Source: Thiocapsa sp. KS1 (GTDB lineage: Bacteria; Pseudomonadota; Gammaproteobacteria; Chromatiales; Chromatiaceae). Taken from it: 42,931 bases of DNA. Where the stretch lies: positions 3,233,599 to 3,276,529 of the forward strand of contig NZ_LN848257.1 of the NCBI RefSeq assembly GCF_001499735.1. Reading direction: 5' to 3'. The notes beneath the pieces are model-generated. The model had not been told where the DNA came from and did not search any database. It saw only the letters and a list, made by a program, of their open reading frames with translations. The first letter of the stretch is position 1; each line of letters starts with the position of its first letter. The translations under genes were made by a program, and so were the position numbers. This document shows, piece after piece, positions 16,966 to 24,297 of the stretch.

Positions 16966-17029
16966 TGCGAATTGATTCGCACCTATGCGCCGGATCGTGC
17001 GAATCAATTCGCACCTACGCGCTGGATCC
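16966..17029. repeat. Two 32-bp palindromic repeat units between convergent genes
   Basis: Two near-identical 32-bp units stand head to tail. Each begins with a palindrome: TGCGAATTGATTCGCA at 16966-16981 and TGCGAATCAATTCGCA at 16998-17013. Each is followed by CCTA(T/C)GCGC. The array lies between the cytochrome b gene and the opposing kinase gene and supplies the kinase's stop codon. It looks like a REP/BIME-type intergenic repeat and could act as a bidirectional terminator or transcript stabiliser. Confidence 0.8.
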
Positions 17030-18391
17030 GGACTGATCCATCGGCAGCCAAACCCGGACCGAGAGCCCTCCTTTGCTTGCGCGCTCGAATTCGAGCGCCC
17101 CGCCGTAGGCATCCACGACATCCCGGGCAATCGCAAGCCCCAAGCCACTGCCTTCCCTGCGCTCGTCCAGACGCAGGCCGCGCTCGCCCAGCCTCGCCGT
17201 CTGGTCTGCCGGCACGCCGGGACCGTCGTCCTGGATACCGATCTCGATTCGATCGCCGGCGGTCACTCGGATGTCCACCTCGGTCCGCGCCCATTTGCCC
17301 GCATTCTCGAGCAGGTTTCCCAGCAGCTCCAGCAGATCGTCGGCGATGACCGCGGCACGGGCCTGCGCGGGCGCAATCAGCTGCCAATCGAGCCGGGCGC
17401 CCTCCGGGGTGCGTTGCAGCGTGCGCAGCAGCCGGTGAATTGTCTCGACCACGTCGGCATGGGCCGGCGGCTGAACACCGGCACCGGAGCGCAACCGGGC
17501 GCGAACCAGCTCGCGCTCGACCCGCCGCCGCATGCCCATCGCCAAGTGCTCCAGGTCATCGGCGAGGGGTGCGTTGCCCTGCTCGCGCAGGCGCTGCGCA
17601 TCGGCGACCAGCGCGCCGAGCGGGGTCTTCAGACCATGCGCGAGGTCCGCCGTCCAGGCCCTCGCCCGCTCGATCGCCTGCTCACGGGCCTCCAACAGGG
17701 CGTTGACCTCGCCGACCAGCGGCATGACCTCGTCCGGGTAGGCTTCACCGAGGCGCCGCGTCCCGCCGGTGCGAATCTCCCCTAGACCGCGTCGAACCGC
17801 GTCGAGCGGCGCGAGACCGGTCTGGATCTGCACGAAGGTCGCCAGCGCCAGGACCAGCCCGATGAGTGCGAGATAGGGCAGCATATCGGCCGCGAAGGCA
17901 TCCCGCGCCGCGATCAGCTCCGCCCGGTCGACCCCCACCATGAGACGCAAGGCCGTGAGTCCGTCAACCGCCTGCAGACGAATACGACGCTCGCGGACCA
18001 ACAAGGATTGACCGTCCGGGCCCATGATCTCGTGGGCATGGACGGCGCCCGGATCCAGGTCGTCGTCGCGCAGCTCCACCAGATGATCCCAGAGCGAGCG
18101 CGAGCGCAGCAGACCCGGCCCCGAGGCGCCGTCGATCTGCCAATAGAGCCCGCTCAAGGGCTGTCCGAAACGCGGGTCGGCGGGCTCGCGCGCGAGCTGC
18201 ACCTCCCCCGTCGGCGTGACCGTCACCGCGGCGGCGAGCTGGTTGAGCTGCGCCCGCAGTTCCTCGCCGATGCGCCGCTCGACATGACGCTCGAAGAGGG
18301 TCAGGAGGCCGAGCCCCGACACCGCCAGGGCCAACGTGATGGAGAGTGCGGCTCCGATCCAGAGGCGAGCACGCAGGGAGCGGCGGGTCAT
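17015..18391 (-). CDS. Sensor histidine kinase (PhoQ/QseC-like)
   Basis: This 458-residue kinase has a first membrane helix at about residues 8-30, a periplasmic domain of about 150 residues, and a second helix near 170-190. A HAMP-like linker and the H-box (TADLAHGLKTPLGAL) follow. The ATP-binding boxes are N (ELLGNLLENAGKWA), G1 (QDDGPGVP) and G2 (EGSGLGLAIA). The short H-box with K after L resembles PhoQ-type kinases. I chose the ATG at 18391; GGAGG, the nearest Shine-Dalgarno-like sequence, stands 10 nt upstream inside the repeat element. The partner regulator gene ends 211 bp upstream, an unusually wide gap for such a pair, and the element fills it. The divergent cytochrome cluster at 19773 is the likely target. 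Confidence 0.9.
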   Translation of the reverse strand: MTRRSLRARLWIGAALSITLALAVSGLGLLTLFERHVERRIGEELRAQLNQLAAAVTVTPTGEVQLAREPADPRFGQPLSGLYWQIDGASGPGLLRSRSLWDHLVELRDDDLDPGAVHAHEIMGPDGQSLLVRERRIRLQAVDGLTALRLMVGVDRAELIAARDAFAADMLPYLALIGLVLALATFVQIQTGLAPLDAVRRGLGEIRTGGTRRLGEAYPDEVMPLVGEVNALLEAREQAIERARAWTADLAHGLKTPLGALVADAQRLREQGNAPLADDLEHLAMGMRRRVERELVRARLRSGAGVQPPAHADVVETIHRLLRTLQRTPEGARLDWQLIAPAQARAAVIADDLLELLGNLLENAGKWARTEVDIRVTAGDRIEIGIQDDGPGVPADQTARLGERGLRLDERREGSGLGLAIARDVVDAYGGALEFERASKGGLSVRVWLPMDQSGSSA

Positions 18392-18400
18392 CTTAGAAGG

Positions 18401-18594
18401 GCCTCCAGCTTCCAGCCGCCAGCCTCCTGCTTCCCGCCTCCAGCGGCGGAAGCATTGCGGCCGAGCCGGTATGCTCTGGACCGCAGGTGAAGCGGTGAGA
18501 CTCCGCAACGCCGAAGGGCGGAAGCCCACGACCGACGGCTCGAAGCAGAAGGCAGGCGGCTGGAAGCAGGAGGATGGAGGCTGGAGGCTGAAAG
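18401..18594. repeat. CTGGAGG/CTGGCGG inverted-pair element, copy 1
   Basis: The left arm (18401-18446) is pyrimidine-rich, with CTCCAG and CCAGCC words. The right arm (about 18541-18594) is its imperfect inverted partner, sharing blocks such as GAAGCAGGAGG and GGCGGCTGGAAG. About 95 bp of unique DNA lies between the arms. The element sits between the response-regulator and kinase genes. On the minus strand its GGAGG at 18402-18406 is the only Shine-Dalgarno candidate for the kinase. Similar elements occur near 25384 and 39473. Confidence 0.75.
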
Positions 18595-18602
18595 CCGGCG
18601 GT

Positions 18603-19268
18603 TCAACGCGCCGCCTCCTCGACCAAATACCCGAATCCACGCCGCGTCTGAATCAGGTCCACCCCGAGCTTGCGGCGCACCCGCCCGACCAGGACCTCGA
18701 CCGCGTTGGACTCGCGCTCGAAGTCCTGCGCATAGAGCTGCTCGGTGAGCTCGAGCTGGGAGACGACGCGCCCGGCGTGCTGCATCAGATAACAGACGAG
18801 GCGGTATTCCTGCGGGGAGAGATGGATCGGGACACCATCGACCGTCACGGCCATCCGCCGGGTGTCCAAGACGATCGGGCCGTTGACGAGCACCGCGCTG
18901 GCCTGCCCTGCGGACCGGCGCACCAGGGCGCGCAGACGCGCCAGCAGCTCCTCCATTCGGAAAGGCTTGGGCAGATAGTCGTCGGCCCCGGCGTCGATGC
19001 CCTCGACCCGCTCGTTCCAATCACCCCGCGCGGTCAGGATGAGCACCGGAAACCGCTGCCCGTTCGCCCGCCATTTGCGCAGGATCGAGAGCCCGTCCAT
19101 GCTCGGCAGCCCGAGATCCAGGATCGCCGCCGCATAGCTCTCGGTATCGCCCTTGAACCAGGCGACTTCCCCGTCGGTCTCGTGATCGACAACGAAACCC
19201 GCACCCGTCAGCGCGGCGACCAAGCCCTCGGCAAGCCGCACGTCGTCCTCGACCAAAAGCAGGCGCAT
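18603..19268 (-). CDS. OmpR/PhoB-family response regulator
   Basis: This 221-residue protein has a receiver domain (MRLLLVEDDVRLAEGL, phosphoacceptor Asp in AAILDLGLPSMDG, Lys in DDYLPKPFRMEEL) and a C-terminal winged-helix domain (PQEYRLVCYLMQHAGRVVSQ, and VEVLVGRVRRKLG). It should be phosphorylated by the kinase encoded next to it and bind direct repeats with about 11-bp spacing. Its start shares one base with the PepSY gene's stop (TGATG), so the order PepSY, regulator, kinase forms one operon. A GCTGAC direct repeat upstream of this operon and of the divergent cytochrome genes is the natural candidate site. Confidence 0.94.
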   Translation of the reverse strand: MRLLLVEDDVRLAEGLVAALTGAGFVVDHETDGEVAWFKGDTESYAAAILDLGLPSMDGLSILRKWRANGQRFPVLILTARGDWNERVEGIDAGADDYLPKPFRMEELLARLRALVRRSAGQASAVLVNGPIVLDTRRMAVTVDGVPIHLSPQEYRLVCYLMQHAGRVVSQLELTEQLYAQDFERESNAVEVLVGRVRRKLGVDLIQTRRGFGYLVEEAAR

Positions 19269-19627
19269 CAGTCCTTCCCGACCGCGAGGATTTCGGCCGT
19301 CGCGGCGTCGACCAGCACCTCCACCAACCGCCCGTCCTGCGCGATCAGCTTGATCTCGTAGACCCAGAGTCGCTTGCCGAGCCACATCTCGCGCTCGAGC
19401 TCCACCTCGATGACCTCCCCCGGCACCTCGTCCGCGACCCGTCGCAGGATCTCGGCGATCGGTCGGACCTCGCCCTGCTGCAAGGCGTGTCGGGCACGGT
19501 CGTGATCATGGCGCGCCGCGCCCATGCCCTCGTGTCCCGACGGATCCGCAAGCGACATGGCCGGGGCCATGGCCGACATCAAGACGGCGGCCAAGAATCG
19601 ACGACGCAAGAACGGCTGGCTGTGCAT
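19268..19627 (-). CDS. Exported PepSY-domain protein
   Basis: This protein of about 119 residues has a signal peptide (MHSQPFLRRRFLAAVLMSAM, ending near ADPSG) and one C-terminal PepSY domain (EVIEVELEREMWLGKRLWVY, then a VLVDAATAEIL ending). The genus-wide role of PepSY is inhibition or sensing in the periplasm. Next to a two-component pair it is often an accessory or target gene. The start is uncertain: ATG at 19627 is used here, with alternatives at 19636 and 19678. A His/Asp-rich stretch (RHDHDRARHA) after the signal peptide could bind metal. A second PepSY gene at 30156 heads a parallel regulator-kinase set. Confidence 0.82.
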   Translation of the reverse strand: MHSQPFLRRRFLAAVLMSAMAPAMSLADPSGHEGMGAARHDHDRARHALQQGEVRPIAEILRRVADEVPGEVIEVELEREMWLGKRLWVYEIKLIAQDGRLVEVLVDAATAEILAVGKD

Positions 19628-19651
19628 GGGACCCATTATGGACCGAACCAA

Positions 19652-19668
19652 GCTGACCGTTTGCTGAC
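19652..19668. promoter_or_regulatory. GCTGAC direct repeat, candidate response-regulator site
   Basis: Two identical GCTGAC hexamers are separated by 5 bases, giving an 11-bp period. OmpR-family regulators bind direct repeats with just this period. The site lies between the divergent PepSY-regulator-kinase operon and the cytochrome b-SHP-diheme cytochrome genes, so it could control both. Binding is inferred, not shown. Confidence 0.5.
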
Positions 19669-19772
19669 AAGGGCGCACAGGGTTTCGTCAGGCTCTCCCC
19701 CGTAATCTGCACCCAGGCCGCGATCGATCGCGGCCGAGCCATCCTCAACGCAGAGATCAGGAGAGCAAGCAA

Positions 19773-20387
19773 GTGACCACCGAGACCATGATCGCGCCGG
19801 CGATCACCCGACACGAAAGCCCGGAACGCATCCGCGTCTGGGATCCTCTCGTCCGAATCTTCCACTGGACACTGGTCGGCGGTTTCGCCACCGCCTTCAT
19901 CGTCGAGGACGACCTCCTCGGCATGCATGTCTGGGCCGGCTATCTGGTGCTGAGCCTGATTGCCGTGCGCCTGGTCTGGGGCCTGATCGGCACCCGTCAC
20001 GCCCGTTTCAGCGATTTCGTGCGCAAGCCGAGCGACGTCCTGGCCTATGTCCGGGACGCCCTGCGGCTGCGCGCTCCGCGCTACCTCGGACACAACCCGG
20101 CCGGCGGCGCCATGGTGATCGCCCTGATGATTGCGATCGTCTTGACCGGACTGAGCGGGCTGGCGGTCTACGGCGCGGAAGAGCTCTCAGGCCCGCTGGC
20201 GCCGATGATGAGCAGCCTTCCGGGGTCCTGGGGCCACTTCTTCGAGGAGGTCCACGAGGTTATGGCCAATCTCACCCTCGCACTGATCGTCGCCCATGTG
20301 GCCGGCGTCATCTTCTCCAGCCTGTCCCATCGGGAAAACCTGATCGGCGGCATGATCACCGGATTGAAGCGGAAGGACATCCAATGA
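19773..20387 (+). CDS. Cytochrome b561-type membrane subunit of the SHP/DHC cluster
   Basis: This 204-residue membrane protein has four helices and the histidine pattern of Ni/Fe-hydrogenase-type cytochrome b: VRIFHWTLVGGF, GMHVWAGY, FFEEVHEVMANLTLALIVAH. It should carry two b haems and link the quinone pool to periplasmic cytochromes. The start is a GTG with AGGAGAG about 9 nt upstream. It overlaps the SHP gene by four bases (ATGA). The order cytochrome b, SHP, diheme cytochrome beside a divergent two-component system is the known arrangement in Rhodobacter and Shewanella relatives. Confidence 0.92.
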   Translation: MTTETMIAPAITRHESPERIRVWDPLVRIFHWTLVGGFATAFIVEDDLLGMHVWAGYLVLSLIAVRLVWGLIGTRHARFSDFVRKPSDVLAYVRDALRLRAPRYLGHNPAGGAMVIALMIAIVLTGLSGLAVYGAEELSGPLAPMMSSLPGSWGHFFEEVHEVMANLTLALIVAHVAGVIFSSLSHRENLIGGMITGLKRKDIQ

Positions 20388-20752
20388 AACCCGACATGAA
20401 AGCGACTCTGGCCGTTCTGATCCTCGTGTGCGGCGCCTCGGCAGGTCCGACCGCGTCCTTCGCCGGCGACGCCGCGGCAGGTGCTGCGGCCTGGACCAAG
20501 GAATACCCGCAAGCCGACGGCTCGCCGGCGCGCAGTTGCGTCACCTGTCACGGCCGCGACCTGACCAAACCCGGCCAACACGCGGTGACCAACAAGGTCA
20601 TCGAGCCCATGGCACCATCGGTGAATCCGCAGCGGCTCACGGATCAGGCCAAGGTCGAGAAATGGCTGCTGCGCAATTGTCGTTGGACCCTCGGGCGCGA
20701 ATGCACCCCCGCGGAGAAGACCGATTTCATCAGTTACATCCAAACCCAGTAA
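20384..20752 (+). CDS. shp: Sphaeroides haem protein (SHP), DUF1924 cytochrome c
   Basis: This 122-residue monohaem cytochrome has a signal peptide and one haem motif (C52-V-T-C-H56). A diagnostic C-terminal stretch RNCRWTLGREC-TPAEK follows. In SHP from Rhodobacter an Asn is the sixth haem ligand and is released on reduction, letting the haem bind O2 or NO. The Asn-Cys pair at residues 98-99 with a second Cys at 107 matches that site. In Shewanella the protein has been linked to NO dioxygenation. Diheme cytochrome, encoded next, is its electron donor. Translation is coupled to the cytochrome b gene. Confidence 0.9.
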   Translation: MKPDMKATLAVLILVCGASAGPTASFAGDAAAGAAAWTKEYPQADGSPARSCVTCHGRDLTKPGQHAVTNKVIEPMAPSVNPQRLTDQAKVEKWLLRNCRWTLGRECTPAEKTDFISYIQTQ

Positions 20753-20768
20753 TCAGGAGCTGCCTCCC

Positions 20769-21371
20769 ATGCGCACATCGACAAAGACGGTCGCCATGCT
20801 GGCCGTCGCAATCCTCTCATTGGGCGCCGTCGGCTTGGCGGTCGGCGATTCAGACGACGACGATCACGAGAAACACGAGAAAGGCGGCGGCTGGGTGAGC
20901 TCGCGCCCCGATGTCGCCCCGGTCGCGAATGCGACCTACAGCCAGGAATGCGGCTCCTGCCACATGGCCTATCAGCCGGGTCTGCTGCCCGGCGATGCCT
21001 GGACGCAGATCATGAGTCCCGCCGGGCTGAGCGACCACTACGGCGACGACGCCTCGCTGGCCGACGACGTCCGCGCCGATATCACCGCCTTTCTGCTGAA
21101 CAACTCGGCCGACCAAGCCGAGCGTTCGCGCTCGCGGGCCTTTGCGGTGAGCGCGAACCCAACGGCGTCGGGCCCAGGGACGACGCTCCCGCGCATCACC
21201 GAGACCCGCTACTTCATGCACGAGCATGACGAGATCCCGGCACGTCTGGTCACGGGCAACCCGGAGGTCGGCAGCTTCAGCCAATGCAACAGTTGCCACC
21301 GCGGGGCCGCCGAGGGTGTCTTCAACGAAAAGCAGGTCTCCATCCCCGGTTACGGACGCTGGGAGGACTAA
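20769..21371 (+). CDS. Diheme cytochrome c (DHC)
   Basis: This 200-residue exported cytochrome has two haem motifs, CGSCH at 61-65 and CNSCH at 173-177, near opposite ends of the mature protein. The EYC/QECGSCHMAYQPGLLP context and the C-terminal HRGAAEGVFNEKQVSIPGYG match diheme cytochrome DHC of the SHP cluster. It is expected to pass electrons to SHP. An Asp/Glu/Lys-rich segment (SDDDDHEKHEKGGG) follows the signal peptide. AGGAGCT stands 8 nt before the ATG, and the gap from the SHP gene is 16 bp, so one operon is likely. Confidence 0.92.
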   Translation: MRTSTKTVAMLAVAILSLGAVGLAVGDSDDDDHEKHEKGGGWVSSRPDVAPVANATYSQECGSCHMAYQPGLLPGDAWTQIMSPAGLSDHYGDDASLADDVRADITAFLLNNSADQAERSRSRAFAVSANPTASGPGTTLPRITETRYFMHEHDEIPARLVTGNPEVGSFSQCNSCHRGAAEGVFNEKQVSIPGYGRWED

Positions 21372-21479
21372 GCGCCTGCTCGGGCTACGTCGAGATCGGA
21401 CATCGACCGCATCCCCGGTGGCCGGGTAAGGCATTTACGTTGGCCGGCCGCCGGGGACAATTTTGATTGGACAGGCATC

Positions 21480-22787
21480 ATGAGTACCGCAACCCTTTCA
21501 AGCCTGATCGGCGTTTTGATTCTGGGGCAGGTGGCCGGTTTCGCGCTGGTCGCCCGTCATCGCTACCGTGGCAAGTTCCGCGCGCTGCAAACCCAAGCGT
21601 TCGGCGACGGACCGCGCGCGCCGTCGTATCGGACGCCCTCGGATGCGGAGGAGGAGAACCAGGACAACGTCGATCCTGGCGAGCTCGACGCCTTTCCTTC
21701 GGCCTGGACCGGGTACAAGGAGTTTGTCGTTCAACGGCGAACCCCGGAAGACCGCAACGGCGACGTCTGCTCGTTCCATCTGGCTCCCGCCGACGGCGCA
21801 CGACTCCCGGCCTTTCGCCCCGGCCAATATCTCACCTTCAAGCTGGAGATCCCGAACGGCGATGCCGGATCGACCAAAAGCGTCGTGCGGTGTTATTCGC
21901 TCTCGGATCGCCCACGATCCGACCTCTATCGAGTCTCCATCAAACGCGTGCCTGCTCCGCCCGGACGGGCCGAACTTCCCGGCGGCGCGGCATCAAGCCA
22001 TTTCCACGACTTGGTTCGGGAAGGCACGCGCCTCGCCGTCAGGGCACCGTCGGGGCACTTTCACCTGATCGAGGACGGGGATCTGCCGATCGTGCTGATC
22101 GCCGGCGGCATCGGCATCACCCCGATGCTGAGTATCCTCAACGCCCTGGCCCATTGGGCCGATCCACGAGAGGTCTGGCTGTTCTACGGCGTGCGCAACG
22201 GCACCGAGCACATCATGAAGGAGCACCTGGAGACGCTGCGCGACACCCATCCGGGCTTTCATCTGCGTGTCGTCTATGCCGATCCATCCGACGCGGATAT
22301 CCCCGGGATCGACTATCACCATCGGGGATACATCGACATCCGACTCCTGCAAGAGGCACTGAACCTCGCTCGCTACGAATACTACGTCTGCGGCCCACCT
22401 CCGATGATGGAGGCCTTGGTGCCCGCGCTGGAAACCGCGGGCGTACCGGCCTGGAATATTCACTACGAATCCTTCGGCCCCGCCTCGCTGAATCGAGGCC
22501 ACACGTCGACGCAAGCGCAGGGCAAGAGCCCGATCACCGTACGCTTCGGCAAGTCGGGCACCTCCGTGTCGTGGGACCCCTCCGCGAGTGAATCGCTTCT
22601 GGAACTGATCGAAGATCAAGGGATTCGTGTCGATTCCGGCTGCCGTGCAGGCAGCTGCGGCTGTTGCGAGACCCGCATCGAGGCGGGCGAGGTGCTGTAT
22701 CGGCAGCAGCCCGACGCGGATGTGAAACCCGGCCACTGTCTGCTGTGTATCGCAACACCGTCGACCGACCTCACCCTGGATATCTAA
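21480..22787 (+). CDS. Membrane-anchored FAD/NAD(P)- and 2Fe-2S-binding oxidoreductase
   Basis: This 435-residue protein has an N-terminal transmembrane anchor (residues 5-25), a linker, then a ferredoxin-NADP-reductase-like module. The FAD site RCYSLSDRP is at about 144-152. The NAD(P) site is VLIAGGIGITPML, with a later EYYVCGPPPMMEAL. The C-terminal plant-type 2Fe-2S domain has cysteines C388, C393, C396 and a fourth at 423 (CRAGSCGCC and HCLLC). It resembles the hybrid-cluster-protein reductase and CDP-6-deoxy-delta-3,4-glucoseen reductase/NQR-F group. It should take electrons from NAD(P)H in the cytoplasm. The next gene, three bases on, encodes a four-helix protein with NOX-like histidine pairs and is its likely acceptor. 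Confidence 0.88.
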   Translation: MSTATLSSLIGVLILGQVAGFALVARHRYRGKFRALQTQAFGDGPRAPSYRTPSDAEEENQDNVDPGELDAFPSAWTGYKEFVVQRRTPEDRNGDVCSFHLAPADGARLPAFRPGQYLTFKLEIPNGDAGSTKSVVRCYSLSDRPRSDLYRVSIKRVPAPPGRAELPGGAASSHFHDLVREGTRLAVRAPSGHFHLIEDGDLPIVLIAGGIGITPMLSILNALAHWADPREVWLFYGVRNGTEHIMKEHLETLRDTHPGFHLRVVYADPSDADIPGIDYHHRGYIDIRLLQEALNLARYEYYVCGPPPMMEALVPALETAGVPAWNIHYESFGPASLNRGHTSTQAQGKSPITVRFGKSGTSVSWDPSASESLLELIEDQGIRVDSGCRAGSCGCCETRIEAGEVLYRQQPDADVKPGHCLLCIATPSTDLTLDI

Positions 22788-22789
22788 TC

Positions 22790-23368
22790 ATGAACCGTTC
22801 GATCGTTCGTCGAGAGGTGCTGCCCTTCCTGGTAATGTTCGGCTCGCTGATCGTCGCCACCGCCATGACGGATGCCCTGCTCCATACACTCGATCTCTAT
22901 TGGATCGGGCGTTATCTCGGCATCCCGGGGACCATCCTGATCCTGCTGTCGTTTGGATACTCGATGCGCAAGCGCAAGCTGATTCGGTTCGGTCAGCCCA
23001 AGCGGCTGTTGCAGTTACACGAGATTCTGGCGTGGCTCGGGGTTCTGATGATCCTGGTCCACGCCGGTGTCCACGTCTACGCCATCCTGCCCTGGCTTGC
23101 CCTCGTCGCGATGCTGATCAATGTGGCAAGCGGGATGACCGGTCAATACCTGCTGGACCGCTCCCGACGAAGTCTGGGCACGAAGCGCGAGACCTATTCG
23201 CAGCGCGGTGTCGCGGCAGGAGAGATCGAAAAAGAGGTCTTCTGGGACGCCGTCACCGTCGATGTCATGAAGCAATGGCGGGCGATCCATATCCCGATCA
23301 CGATGGCGTTCGGCGTCCTCGGGCTCGCCCATATCCTCAGCATCCTCTTCTTCTGGCAGTGGCAATGA
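22790..23368 (+). CDS. Four-helix membrane protein with two H-x13-H pairs, probable b-type haem protein
   Basis: This 192-residue protein has about four to five hydrophobic segments. Two helices each carry histidines 14 residues apart: LHEILAWLGVLMILVHAGVH and IHIPITMAFGVLGLAH. H-x13-H pairs on facing helices are the way NADPH-oxidase/ferric-reductase (FRD) proteins hold two stacked b haems across a membrane. I do not know a named family for it. The gene lies between a FAD/2Fe-2S reductase (3 bp upstream) and an octaheme cytochrome (overlap ATGA). It is therefore the plausible transmembrane step between them. The loop RRSLGTKRETYSQRGVAAGE is charged and probably cytoplasmic. Confidence 0.75.
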   Translation: MNRSIVRREVLPFLVMFGSLIVATAMTDALLHTLDLYWIGRYLGIPGTILILLSFGYSMRKRKLIRFGQPKRLLQLHEILAWLGVLMILVHAGVHVYAILPWLALVAMLINVASGMTGQYLLDRSRRSLGTKRETYSQRGVAAGEIEKEVFWDAVTVDVMKQWRAIHIPITMAFGVLGLAHILSILFFWQWQ

Positions 23369-24078
23369 ACGGAAAAACGATCGCCTATCTCGTCGCTGCC
23401 AACCTGGCCGTCTTACTGGTGCTCGCGCTTGTCTATCCGCACCTGATGATTGCACCGGGCAATCTGATCGAGGCTCATCGCGCGCTGGAAACCGACTGTT
23501 TCGCCTGTCATCAGCCTTTCATCGGCAGTACACCGGGCCGATGCACCCAGTGCCACAAGCCGGCGGATATCGGCCTGGTCACCACCAAAGGCGTGCCGAT
23601 CGCCGACGAACAGAAGCTCGTCGCCTTTCATCAGGATCTGATCGAGCAGGACTGCGTCGCCTGCCATAGCGACCATCGGGGCGTGCAGGCGTTTCGGCCG
23701 ATCGGACAGTTCTCGCACGACCTGTTGCGGGCGGGTCTGCGGGACCAGTGCACCGGGTGTCATCTGCGTCCCGGCGACGGCCTTCATCGAGAGATCCTCG
23801 GCGAGTGCGGCCAGTGTCACTCTCAAGAGCGCTGGACACCGGCGACGCTCGACCACGATCGGTTCTTCCGATTCGACCAGGACCACACCACCGCCTGCGC
23901 AACCTGCCACATGAGCGACGACTACAGTCGCTACACCTGTTACGGATGCCATGAGCATTCACGCTCCGGCATCCGCGAGGAGCATCTGGAAGAAGGCATC
24001 CGCGATTTCGAGGACTGCGTGGAATGTCATCGCAGCGGCGATGCCGAGGACGGCGAGCAGGGTGGCGACGACGACTGA
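23365..24078 (+). CDS. Membrane-anchored octaheme cytochrome c
   Basis: This 237-residue protein has an N-terminal uncleaved helix (residues 7-27) and eight CxxCH motifs: CFACH, CTQCH, CVACH, CTGCH, CGQCH, CATCH, CYGCH and CVECH. Haem density is about one per 26 residues, as in class III/c7-type multihaem cytochromes. It is unrelated in layout to the OTR-family octaheme cytochrome at 14627. Additional histidines (for example LIEAHRALETD, VAFHQDLIEQD, FSHDLL) can serve as distal ligands. It is translationally coupled to the four-helix haem protein. A periplasmic electron conduit is the likely role. The Asp/Glu-rich C-terminus is unstructured. Confidence 0.9.
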   Translation: MNGKTIAYLVAANLAVLLVLALVYPHLMIAPGNLIEAHRALETDCFACHQPFIGSTPGRCTQCHKPADIGLVTTKGVPIADEQKLVAFHQDLIEQDCVACHSDHRGVQAFRPIGQFSHDLLRAGLRDQCTGCHLRPGDGLHREILGECGQCHSQERWTPATLDHDRFFRFDQDHTTACATCHMSDDYSRYTCYGCHEHSRSGIREEHLEEGIRDFEDCVECHRSGDAEDGEQGGDDD

Positions 24079-24297
24079 GCCGGATGCTTCGGGACCCGCC
24101 GGCGGGATTGTGTTGCGGCCTGGTCGGGGGTACAAGAAGTGTCGCGACAGCCGACTGGACAGGTCGGCCGTCGCTCGATCGTCAACCACGAAAGGCCTGG
24201 CCGGAGAGACAGCGCGAACGCGCAATGTGCGAGGGCTCTCCGCCACCGCAGCTCCGAACGGAGCCACAACAAGAACGACCACCCGGAGGAACCGCAG

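Noticed and set aside
19631-19640. CATAAT on the minus strand as a -10 box for the PepSY operon
   Set aside because: It overlaps the likely start codons and has no -35 at a usable distance.
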